NCBI RefSeq assembly: GCF_029846715.1
Contig: NZ_JARVWW010000004.1
Location: 269,483-333,482, forward strand
DNA length: 64,000 nucleotides
Direction: 5' to 3'
Source of the DNA: Bradyrhizobium nivariense
GTDB lineage: Bacteria; Pseudomonadota; Alphaproteobacteria; Rhizobiales; Xanthobacteraceae
This document shows, one piece after another, positions 29,439 to 37,129 of this stretch (within the stretch, counting starts at the first letter, position 1; each line of letters begins with the position of its first letter). The notes under the pieces are model-generated. The model was not told where the DNA came from. It saw only the letters and a list, made by a program, of their open reading frames with translations, and searched no databases. A program made the position numbers and the translations under genes.

Positions 29439-30554
29439 TCACTGCTTCAGATGTCGATCGAAGAATTTCGCGATATCGGTGAAAGCTTCCCTGGTCTCCG
29501 GCGCGTTGATGTTGAACTGGTACTGCGCGTGGGATTGTCCCTCATAGACGTTGAGATCGGCAATCACGCCGGCGCGCCGCAATTTGCGATGCGTGCGAAC
29601 CGTGTTGCTGAGGAACAGATCGCGCGTGCCCGATGTCAGGATGGTCGGCGGGAAGCCTTTGAAGTCACCGTAGATCGGCGAGATGTAGGGATTCTTCAGG
29701 TCCGTCCCGTTGGCGTAGAGCTTTGCGGCGCGGCCGAGCCAGCCGTCCCAGGTCACCAGCACGTTGTCGACCCACTCATTGCTGGCATAGGTGTCGCCGA
29801 CCTTGTCGATGTCGGACCACGGCGTGCCCGGTGCGATCGCCGCCGGCCTCGGTAGCTTCTCGTCCCTGGCCCGCAGCACCATCGCAAGCGTCATCGCGCC
29901 GCCCGTCGACGTCCCGAAGATCGCCATCCGGCGTGCGTCGTGCGTCCTGGTGACCTCCTTCCAGACCGCCATCGCATCGTCCATCGCGGCGGGATAAGGG
30001 AAGTCGGGCGGCATGCGGTAGTCGACCGAGATCACCTTGAAGCCGCCAAAACCCGCCATCATGATCGCTTCAGGCAACGCGGCTTCGCCGGGCCCGAACA
30101 CATAGCCGCCGCCATGGACGTGGACCAAAAGGCGTTGCCGGTTCTCGGACGGGATCTTGTTCGGCGTGACGATGAAGCAGTGCACGCCGGCGATTTTGGT
30201 CTCCTCGACCTTGACGCCGAGCTTTTCCTTCATCGTCGGAATGCTTGATATCGACAGTTTTGCGCGACGGTCGATCAGCTCCTTCCATTCCGCCGCGGTC
30301 TTCGGGTCCGCATTGAAATGCGGCGGAAAGGGTGCGCCGATCATGGCCTGCATGTCGGAGCTGACGTCACTAGCGGGATTGACCATCGATTTGACGGGCG
30401 CAACCCGCTTGCCGTTGTCGGCATTGGCCGCCGCCTCGCTCCTGGCGAGCTCGTCATAGGATATCGCGGCCTGGGCGCGGGCGACGGTGGGTAGCGTGAT
30501 GGCGGCGAGTGCTGTGATGGCAATCGAAACGATCGCGTGATGCGGTTGGCGCAT
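29439..30554 (-). CDS. Alpha/beta hydrolase (HSL-type esterase), exported
   Basis: The 371-residue protein has a signal peptide ending ARAQA (about residue 29) and a hormone-sensitive-lipase-like hydrolase fold: oxyanion HGGGYVFGPG, nucleophile FGTSTGGAMT with the Ser replaced within a G-x-S/T-x-G type motif, acid TSGTRDLFLSN and His in EGQSHAQY. In FGTSTGG the central residue is Ser, so the enzyme looks active. The likely substrate is a short-chain ester outside the cytoplasm. It is monocistronic as far as can be seen. Confidence 0.85.
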   Translation of the reverse strand: MRQPHHAIVSIAITALAAITLPTVARAQAAISYDELARSEAAANADNGKRVAPVKSMVNPASDVSSDMQAMIGAPFPPHFNADPKTAAEWKELIDRRAKLSISSIPTMKEKLGVKVEETKIAGVHCFIVTPNKIPSENRQRLLVHVHGGGYVFGPGEAALPEAIMMAGFGGFKVISVDYRMPPDFPYPAAMDDAMAVWKEVTRTHDARRMAIFGTSTGGAMTLAMVLRARDEKLPRPAAIAPGTPWSDIDKVGDTYASNEWVDNVLVTWDGWLGRAAKLYANGTDLKNPYISPIYGDFKGFPPTILTSGTRDLFLSNTVRTHRKLRRAGVIADLNVYEGQSHAQYQFNINAPETREAFTDIAKFFDRHLKQ

Positions 30555-30668
30555 GCGTTTCCCCTGGGATCCGTTTCGTTGTTGTTGGACCGGGACCCTG
30601 CGGTTCGCCGCTAGGCTAGACCAGCGTGTGCAAGCCGTGAAGTGCTACCTGCGACGCGAAGGCCGCCG

Positions 30669-31649
30669 TCATTCCTCGGCCTTGAACGGCCGTGTCAGCA
30701 GCCCTTCGATCGCGGCGTCAATCGTCAACCGGCCATCCAGGATGGCAGCCACCGCCTGGGAGACCGGCATGTCGACGTGCCGCGCGGCCGCGAGCTCGAC
30801 CAGCACCGGCGCAGTGAATGCACCTTCCGCAAGCTTGCCCGCCGGCGCGGCCTCTCCGCGACCGAGCGCAATCCCGAGCGCGAAATTGCGCGATTGCGCG
30901 GTCGAACAGCTCAGGAGCAGGTCGCCGAGGCCCGAGAGGCCGGAGAGCGTTTCCGTGCGTGCGCCGCAGGCACGGCCGAGCCGTGCCAGCTCGCTGAAGC
31001 CGCGCGTGGTCAGCGCGGCGAGCGCGGAGGCACCGAGGTTGCGGCCGACCACGATGCCGGCGGCGATCGCCAGCACGTTCTTGGCCGCGCCGCCGATCTC
31101 GACGCCGCGGACATCCGTCGTGTGATAGGGCCGGAAGGTCGCCGAGCCCAGCGCCTGCACCAGGTGGCTGGCGAGCGCTTCCTCCCTCGCCGCCAGCGTT
31201 ACCGCAGTCGGCAGGCCACGCGCGACATCGTCGGCAAAGCTTGGGCCCGACAGGATCGCCGGCTGCGCATGAGTCGCGGCCTCGGCGATCACGTCGGTCA
31301 TGAATTTATGGGTGCCGTGCTCGATGCCCTTGGCGCAGGCGACGATTGGCATCGGTCCTGTCAGATGCGAGGCCAGCATGTTGACGACGCCGCGCAGATG
31401 CTGCGCCGGCGTTGCGATCAGCAATATATCCGCGCATGCCGCCATCGCGAGATCGTTCGTCACCATGATCTCCGGTGCAAGCCGCACGCCCGGCAGCCGC
31501 GGATTGTCGCGGGTCGATGCGATTCGCGTCGCGTGCTCGGGACTGCGCGCCCACAGCGTCACGTTTCGTCCGGCCCGCGCCGCCACCATCGCCAGCGCCG
31601 TGCCCCAGGCGCCGGCTCCAATCACCGCAACGGATTGGAACGCTGTCAT
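30669..31649 (-). CDS. gpsA: Glycerol-3-phosphate dehydrogenase [NAD(P)+]
   Basis: The 326-residue enzyme opens with [20 protein letters not shown], the Rossmann motif of GpsA, and has CAKGIEHGT and the conserved Lys/Gly-rich [12 protein letters not shown] region. It reduces dihydroxyacetone phosphate to sn-glycerol 3-phosphate for phospholipid synthesis. It starts 2 nt after the tsaD stop codon, so the two are translationally coupled, a common arrangement in Rhizobiales. Confidence 0.96.
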   Translation of the reverse strand: MTAFQSVAVIGAGAWGTALAMVAARAGRNVTLWARSPEHATRIASTRDNPRLPGVRLAPEIMVTNDLAMAACADILLIATPAQHLRGVVNMLASHLTGPMPIVACAKGIEHGTHKFMTDVIAEAATHAQPAILSGPSFADDVARGLPTAVTLAAREEALASHLVQALGSATFRPYHTTDVRGVEIGGAAKNVLAIAAGIVVGRNLGASALAALTTRGFSELARLGRACGARTETLSGLSGLGDLLLSCSTAQSRNFALGIALGRGEAAPAGKLAEGAFTAPVLVELAAARHVDMPVSQAVAAILDGRLTIDAAIEGLLTRPFKAEE

Positions 31650-31651
31650 TG

Positions 31652-32743
31652 CTAGTATCCCGCCCGCGTATTGCCGTACCCGGCCGGTGCCGTCGCGTTC
31701 GCATCGAGCAGCCAGCGCGCGCGGGGCTGCGCTTCAATCGTGTCGGTCATGCCGAGCGCGAGACGTTCGGCGCCGGCCCAGGCGATCATCGCACCATTGT
31801 CGGTACAGAGCGCCGGCGGCGGCATGATCAGTTGAGTTCCGGCTTTCCTCGCAACGTCATGCAGGGCGCCGCGGATCGCCTGGTTGGCCGCGACGCCGCC
31901 GGCCGCCACCAGCGCTCGCGGCGCGCCGAACTGCTCGCGGAAAAGTTTGAGACCGACGCTCAACCGGTCGGCGGTGGAGTCGAGCACGGCGGCCTGAAAG
32001 CTCGCGCAGAGATCGCTGACGTCTTGCGGCGCGATCTCAGCTAACCGGCTCGCTTCGTTGCGCACCGCCGTCTTCAATCCCGATAGCGAGAAGTTGGCGT
32101 CGGGGCGTCCCTGCATCGGCCGCGGAAACGCAAATCGCGCCGGATCGCCGCTTGCTGCCGCGCGCTCGACCTGCGGCCCGCCCGGATAGGGCAGGCCCAG
32201 CATCTTCGCGACCTTGTCGAAGGCTTCGCCGATCGCATCGTCGACGGTGGTGCCGAGCCGCACATACCGGCCGACGCCGGTGACCGCGACGATCTGGGTA
32301 TGGCCGCCCGAGGCGAGAAACAGGCAATAGGGAAATTCGAGTGCGTCGGTGAGGCGCGGCGTCAGCGCATGCGCTTCGAGATGGTTCACTGCGACCAGCG
32401 GCGTGTCGTGCACCATCGCGATCGCCTTCGCGGTGGTGAGCCCGACGATGACGCCGCCGATCAGTCCAGGGCCCGCGGCGGCCGCGACACCGTTGAGCTG
32501 GGCAAAGTCGATGCCGGCCTCGTGCATGGCGCAGTCGATGATACCGTCGAGCAGATCGACATGCGCGCGGGCAGCGATCTCCGGCACCACGCCGCCAAAA
32601 CGGGCATGCTCCTCGACCTGCGACCGCACGATATTGGACAGGATCCTGCCGCTGCCGTCAGGCGCGCGCTCGATCACGGCCGCGGCGGTCTCGTCGCAGG
32701 TGGTTTCTATGCCCAGCACCAGCATTGGCGAATTGGTATCCAA
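31652..32743 (-). CDS. tsaD: tRNA N6-threonylcarbamoyladenosine (t6A) transferase TsaD
   Basis: The 363-residue protein has the Kae1/TsaD signatures: [14 protein letters not shown] near the start, the metal-binding [18 protein letters not shown] and the C-terminal [12 protein letters not shown]. With TsaB, TsaC and TsaE it makes t6A37 in ANN-decoding tRNAs. I keep the TTG start at 32743 because AAGGG lies 6 nt upstream; the ATG six codons later has no such site. It is divergent from hemD. Confidence 0.97.
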   Translation of the reverse strand: MDTNSPMLVLGIETTCDETAAAVIERAPDGSGRILSNIVRSQVEEHARFGGVVPEIAARAHVDLLDGIIDCAMHEAGIDFAQLNGVAAAAGPGLIGGVIVGLTTAKAIAMVHDTPLVAVNHLEAHALTPRLTDALEFPYCLFLASGGHTQIVAVTGVGRYVRLGTTVDDAIGEAFDKVAKMLGLPYPGGPQVERAAASGDPARFAFPRPMQGRPDANFSLSGLKTAVRNEASRLAEIAPQDVSDLCASFQAAVLDSTADRLSVGLKLFREQFGAPRALVAAGGVAANQAIRGALHDVARKAGTQLIMPPPALCTDNGAMIAWAGAERLALGMTDTIEAQPRARWLLDANATAPAGYGNTRAGY

Positions 32744-32886
32744 TTTGCGCCCTTCTCACCCCCCTTGCGCTCATCCGCAAAGCAGAGTTCTGGTACGTCC
32801 GGTAGCATTCCGGGGTCGGCTTGCGCAATCGCCACGCGCAGCTCTCCTCGTGAATGCGTCACCGCCACGTGCCCCGGAACCAAGCG

Positions 32887-33633
32887 ATGTCCATTCTTGT
32901 CACACGGCCGCATCCCGACAATGAGGCAACGGCGGAAAATCTGCGTGCGCGGGGTCATATGGTGCTGCTTGCCCCGGTGCTCAAGTTCGAGCCGGTCGCC
33001 TTCCATGACGAGAGTGAGACACGCTACAGCGCCGTCATCGTCACATCGGCCAATGCGATCCGTGCCGTCGCGTCACAATTGCGGGACCTTGGCCTCCTGG
33101 AGCTGCCGCTGTTTGCAGTCGGCGAGCACACGGCCGCCGCCGCGCGCGATGCCGGCTTTGCCGAGGTGGTCGTCGCCGGCGGCGATGCCGCGGCCTTGCG
33201 GGACAAGGTGATGCAGGGCGCGCGCGACAAGCTGCTGAAGAAAAGGAGCACGCTGCTTTATCTCGCGGGCGCGGATCTGTCGCGCGACCTCAGCGGTGAG
33301 CTCGGCGCCGAAGGCTTCAACGTCGTGACGCAGACGACCTATCGCATGGTCCCGGTCAAGCTGTTGCCGCGCGATGTCTGTGAGGGCTTTGCCGCCCATG
33401 GGATCGAGGCGGTGCTGCATTACTCCCGGCGCAGCGCGCGGGCTTTCCTGGAGGCCGCGCGGGACGAAGGTGTCGAAATCTCGGCTCTGGCGATCCCGCA
33501 ATGCTGCCTGTCCGAGACAGTCGCAGGTGTGCTGCGCGAGGCCGGTGCCTCGCAGGTTCTGGTGGCCGCGACGCCGGACGAAAATGCCTTATTTAGCACC
33601 TTGGAGCGTGCTTTGCGCACCCGTTTGGCGTAA
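32887..33633 (+). CDS. hemD: Uroporphyrinogen-III synthase
   Basis: The 248-residue protein (ATG 32887, MSILVTRPHPDNEATAENL) shows the two-lobed HemD fold, with VIVTSANAIRAV, AVGEHTAAAARDAGF and VLHYSRRSARAFL. It closes hydroxymethylbilane into uroporphyrinogen III for heme, siroheme and B12. It heads a hemD-mic60-hemY cluster. In related genomes hemC usually lies directly upstream; here only about 140 nt separate it from tsaD and hemC is not present. Confidence 0.92.
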   Translation: MSILVTRPHPDNEATAENLRARGHMVLLAPVLKFEPVAFHDESETRYSAVIVTSANAIRAVASQLRDLGLLELPLFAVGEHTAAAARDAGFAEVVVAGGDAAALRDKVMQGARDKLLKKRSTLLYLAGADLSRDLSGELGAEGFNVVTQTTYRMVPVKLLPRDVCEGFAAHGIEAVLHYSRRSARAFLEAARDEGVEISALAIPQCCLSETVAGVLREAGASQVLVAATPDENALFSTLERALRTRLA

Positions 33634-33698
33634 GAGGTCGGGCCGAATCCGACGCAATCGGGTCCGTTTAGGGCATGTAAGTGTGAGGAACCGTCACG

Positions 33699-34997
33699 AT
33701 GGCCGACGACAAGCCTGAAGACGCAGGATTGGCTCCCGAGTCCAGCCGTGCCAAGCGCACCCCGCCCACCATCGACCTCGAGGCAACCGAAGTCTCGACC
33801 CAGCCGCAGGAGGCGGCGGGCGAGCCGGAGGCTCAGGCGGCGACCGAACAGGCCGCGCATGAGCAGGCCAAGTCCGATGAGGCCAAGTCCGAAGAGGGCA
33901 AGTCCGAAGAGGCCAAGTCTCAAGAGGCCAAGTCTCAAGAAGCGAAGTCTCAAGAAGCGAAGTCCGAAGAAGCCAACGCCGAGCCGCAGCCCGAACCTGC
34001 CGAGAAGCGGTCTTCCGTTGCGGCCGCGTCCGTATCGCCGTCGATTTCACCTTGGGTTATCGCTCCGTTCTCTGGCGCGGTCGCAGCCGCAATTGTGATC
34101 GCGGTCGGCTGGATGCTGGGCTGGCCTGCAGTGCAGGCCCCGCCGGCCGCTCCGCAAGTGACGGGCGCAACGGTCGATGGGCTGAGCGGGCGTGTTGCCG
34201 CGGTCGAAGCCAAGGCGGGCAAGCCTGCCGCCGATCCGGCCATGGTGGCGCGGATCGATGCGCTCGAGAAATCCGCAACTGGCCTGCGCAGCGACATCGC
34301 CAATCTGCGCGCGCAGTCCGACAAGACCGCGGGCGCCCTGAACGACGCGAAATCGGCGCCGCGCGCCGCCGCGCCCGATCTTGCCGCTCTCAACGATCGT
34401 ATCGCGCAGCTCGAGCGTGCCACCAAGACCGAACGTGCCGAACTCGCGCAGCAGAGCGAGAAGATCGCCGACGCCAGGACGATGGACGACAAGCCGCTGC
34501 GCCATGTGGTGGCGGCGGCCCTGCTCGAGGTCGCCGTTCGCCACGGGGACGCTTACGAGTCGCAGCTCGCCGCGGCGCGGTCGCTGGCAGCAAAGCCCGA
34601 TATGCTGAAGCCGCTCGACACCTTTGCATCGTCAGGCATCCCGACGCCGGTCGCGCTGAGTCGCGAGCTCCTCAACATCGTGCCAAAATTGTCGCCGCCG
34701 GCGGAAGCCCCGGCCAGCGGCACCGGCATCGTCGAGCGTCTCCAGGCGGGGGCGTCAAAACTCGTTCGCATCGAGCGCACCGACGGGGTCGGCAATGATC
34801 GCGGCGCCATCGTCGCGCGGGTGACAGCCGCAGCGCTTCGCAACGATTTCGTGGAAGCGCGGCGTGAGCTGAAGACGCTGCCCGAAGCCGATCGTGCACC
34901 GGCGCAGGTCTGGCTCGACAAGGCCGATGCCCGTGACGCAGCGCTCGCCGCCTCACGCAAATTCGCCGACGGCGCCATGGCCGATCTCGTCAAGTAA
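33699..34997 (+). CDS. mic60: Alphaproteobacterial Mic60 (mitofilin-like inner membrane protein, COG4223)
   Basis: The 432-residue protein has an acidic N-terminal cytoplasmic region with seven five-residue repeats (AKSEE/AKSQE), a membrane helix (about residues 112-136, SPWVIAPFSGAVAAAIVIAV), a long coiled coil and a C-terminal mitofilin-type segment (FVEARRELKTLPEADRAPAQ). Mic60 proteins shape intracytoplasmic or cristae membranes. The position between hemD and hemY is the known alphaproteobacterial arrangement. It lies 65 nt after hemD and 39 nt before hemY. Confidence 0.82.
   Translation: MADDKPEDAGLAPESSRAKRTPPTIDLEATEVSTQPQEAAGEPEAQAATEQAAHEQAKSDEAKSEEGKSEEAKSQEAKSQEAKSQEAKSEEANAEPQPEPAEKRSSVAAASVSPSISPWVIAPFSGAVAAAIVIAVGWMLGWPAVQAPPAAPQVTGATVDGLSGRVAAVEAKAGKPAADPAMVARIDALEKSATGLRSDIANLRAQSDKTAGALNDAKSAPRAAAPDLAALNDRIAQLERATKTERAELAQQSEKIADARTMDDKPLRHVVAAALLEVAVRHGDAYESQLAAARSLAAKPDMLKPLDTFASSGIPTPVALSRELLNIVPKLSPPAEAPASGTGIVERLQAGASKLVRIERTDGVGNDRGAIVARVTAAALRNDFVEARRELKTLPEADRAPAQVWLDKADARDAALAASRKFADGAMADLVK
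33867..33971 (+). repeat. Seven 15-bp tandem repeats inside mic60
   Basis: Units of the type GCCAAGTCNGAAGAG or GCCAAGTCTCAAGAG encode AKSDE, AKSEE, GKSEE, three AKSQE and AKSEE. The three central units are nearly identical at DNA level, pointing to recent slippage expansion in the disordered N-terminal region. Confidence 0.85.
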
Positions 34998-35036
34998 TAA
35001 AGGTTCGCGCAATAATCAGCGCGTATAGGGATCGTC

Positions 35037-36788
35037 ATGCTTCGCATCGTCCTCTTCCTCGTTCTGATCGCGTTGGCGGCGGCCGGCGCGGCCTGGGTTG
35101 CCGACCAGCCCGGCGACCTCGTCCTGACCGCGGGCGCTTTCCGCGCCACAACGACGCTTCCCAGGTTCGTGTTCTTGCTTGGCCTCTTTGCCGCGGCAGT
35201 CGTGCTGGTCTGGAGTCTGCTGACGATGACCTGGCGTGCGCCTGGGCGTCTGCGGCGCCGTCGTCATGAGAAGCGTCACGCCCGCGGCCGTCACGCCATC
35301 ACCCACGGCCTGCTTGCGATCGGCCATGGCGATACCGCGCTTGCCCGTCGCCACGCCGATACCGCGCGGCGGCTGGCCACAAACGATCCGCTCGCGCTTC
35401 TCTTGCATGCGCAATCGGCCCAGCTCGAGGGCAATCGCGACGAGGCGCAGCGCGTCTTCCGTGCCATGGCCGGGCGCGAGGACACGCGCCTGCTCGGCCT
35501 TCGCGGCCTGTTCATCGAGGCGCAGCGCGCCGACGATGCGGTCGGCGCGGTGATGATCGCCGAGGAAGCGATCAAGCTGTCGCCGTCCTCGACCTGGGCC
35601 TCGCATGCGGTGCTCGGCTTCCGCTGCGCGCGCGGTGACTGGAGCGGCGCGCTCGCGATTCTCGATTCGAATCTGTCCGCGGGCCTGATCGACAAGCAGG
35701 CCTATCGTCGCCAGCGCGGTGTGCTGCTCGCCGCACGCGCGCTGGAATTGGAGAAGATGGACCGCGACGTCGCGCGCGAGAGCGTGATGGAGGCGATCAA
35801 GCTCGCGCCGACCCTGGTCCCGGCCGCGGTGCTCGCCGCAAAATTCGAGAGCGAGGCGCATCAGGTGCGCCGCGCTATGAAGCTGGTGGAAGCCGCCTGG
35901 CTCGCCAATCCGCATCCTGATCTTGCGGATGCCTATGCGCATGTGAAGCTCGGCGATTCCGCGCGGCAGCGCTTGCAGCGGGTCGAGACGCTTGCCGCCA
36001 AGATTCCTGCCGACAAGGCTGGCCATGTCGAGGGCCAGCTGGCGATCGCGCGCGCCGCGATCGATGCGTCCGAGTTCGCCCGTGCGCGCAAGGTGCTGTC
36101 GCCTTACGTCAACGACCCGACCCAGCGCGTGGCGCTGCTGATGGCCGAGATCGAGCGCACCGAGCATGGTGACGGTGGCCGGGCCCGTGCCTGGACCTTG
36201 CGCGCGGTGCGCGCCCGCCATGATCCGGCCTGGACCGCGGACGGTTATGTCAGCGACCGCTGGCGTCCGGTGTCCCCGGTCACCGGCCGCCTTGACGCGT
36301 TCCAGTGGCAGACGCCGGTCGCGAGTCTTCCTTCCGGCAAGGGCGACATGATCGAATCCTCGGCGTTCGAGGAAGCCATGCTGGCGGCCCCGCCGCCGAA
36401 GCGGGTGACGGCGGTCCCGAGCGAAAGCCCGGCGGAACTGCTTGTAAGGGCGCCAGCTGCGGTGGCGGCCTCTCAGGACAATTCGCCCCCCGAGGAGGCC
36501 AAGGAGGACGCCAAGGAAGAGCCGGTGGTCACGCCCGCCGAGCCGGTCAAACCGGCCCCTGAGATCGCCGAATCATCGCCGGCGGCGGCAACGCCGGTGT
36601 TCCGGACTCGCGCCGACCTCGGCAAGCCGGCCCCAGCGCCTATTCCCGCCGTCATCCCGATCGTCCGCGCCCCGGATGATCCCGGGATCGATGACGAGGG
36701 CCCGAGCGATGAATTTACGGAACAAATCGGCACGCCCAAGGCCCAGGCCGGCGGCTGGCGCGGATTCTGGTCTCGCTGGGGCGGGTGA
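35037..36788 (+). CDS. hemY: HemY-like protein (heme biosynthesis N-terminal domain, TPR repeats)
   Basis: The 583-residue protein has two N-terminal membrane helices (residues 1-20 and about 42-62), the HemY_N domain (ADQPGDLVLTAGAFRATTT) and TPR-like helical repeats to about residue 400, then a Pro/Ala-rich disordered tail. This is the proteobacterial HemY of unknown exact function, not the Bacillus protoporphyrinogen oxidase of the same name. It sits 39 nt after mic60 and is the last gene of the cluster. Confidence 0.88.
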   Translation: MLRIVLFLVLIALAAAGAAWVADQPGDLVLTAGAFRATTTLPRFVFLLGLFAAAVVLVWSLLTMTWRAPGRLRRRRHEKRHARGRHAITHGLLAIGHGDTALARRHADTARRLATNDPLALLLHAQSAQLEGNRDEAQRVFRAMAGREDTRLLGLRGLFIEAQRADDAVGAVMIAEEAIKLSPSSTWASHAVLGFRCARGDWSGALAILDSNLSAGLIDKQAYRRQRGVLLAARALELEKMDRDVARESVMEAIKLAPTLVPAAVLAAKFESEAHQVRRAMKLVEAAWLANPHPDLADAYAHVKLGDSARQRLQRVETLAAKIPADKAGHVEGQLAIARAAIDASEFARARKVLSPYVNDPTQRVALLMAEIERTEHGDGGRARAWTLRAVRARHDPAWTADGYVSDRWRPVSPVTGRLDAFQWQTPVASLPSGKGDMIESSAFEEAMLAAPPPKRVTAVPSESPAELLVRAPAAVAASQDNSPPEEAKEDAKEEPVVTPAEPVKPAPEIAESSPAAATPVFRTRADLGKPAPAPIPAVIPIVRAPDDPGIDDEGPSDEFTEQIGTPKAQAGGWRGFWSRWGG

Positions 36789-36888
36789 GGGGCATTTCGA
36801 AGCCGGCTCCACCTTGCCAATTCGGGCCATGCCCGATATCACGAGCGCGCGTATCGGGACCGGCCTCGCGCGGGCCCCGGCAGGGTTC

Positions 36889-36964
36889 GCCGCAATAGCT
36901 CAGTTGGTAGAGCACGTCATTCGTAATGACGGGGTCGGGGGTTCGAATCCCTCTTGCGGCACCA
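36889..36964 (+). tRNA. tRNA-Thr (CGT)
   Basis: A cloverleaf of 76 nt: acceptor GCCGCAA / TTGCGGC, D-arm AGCTCAGTTGGTAGAGC, anticodon stem-loop CGTCATTCGTAATGACG with anticodon CGT, T-arm GGGGGTTCGAATCCCTC (stem pairing with the T-loop TTCGAAT), discriminator A and encoded CCA. It reads ACG codons for threonine. Confidence 0.97.
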
Positions 36965-37129
36965 GCGCCTTGATCCCAAGCATCCTTGAGACAGCTTGCG
37001 CCCGCGATTTCGCGGCACCTCTGGTGTCGTTACTTCGCGCCCGCGTGCCGCCTGCCTTGGCTACCTGCCTTGGATTGACAGCGCCTCCGGAGAGCCGCAA
37101 CTACAGGCAACGCGGGGGCGCGAGGCAGC

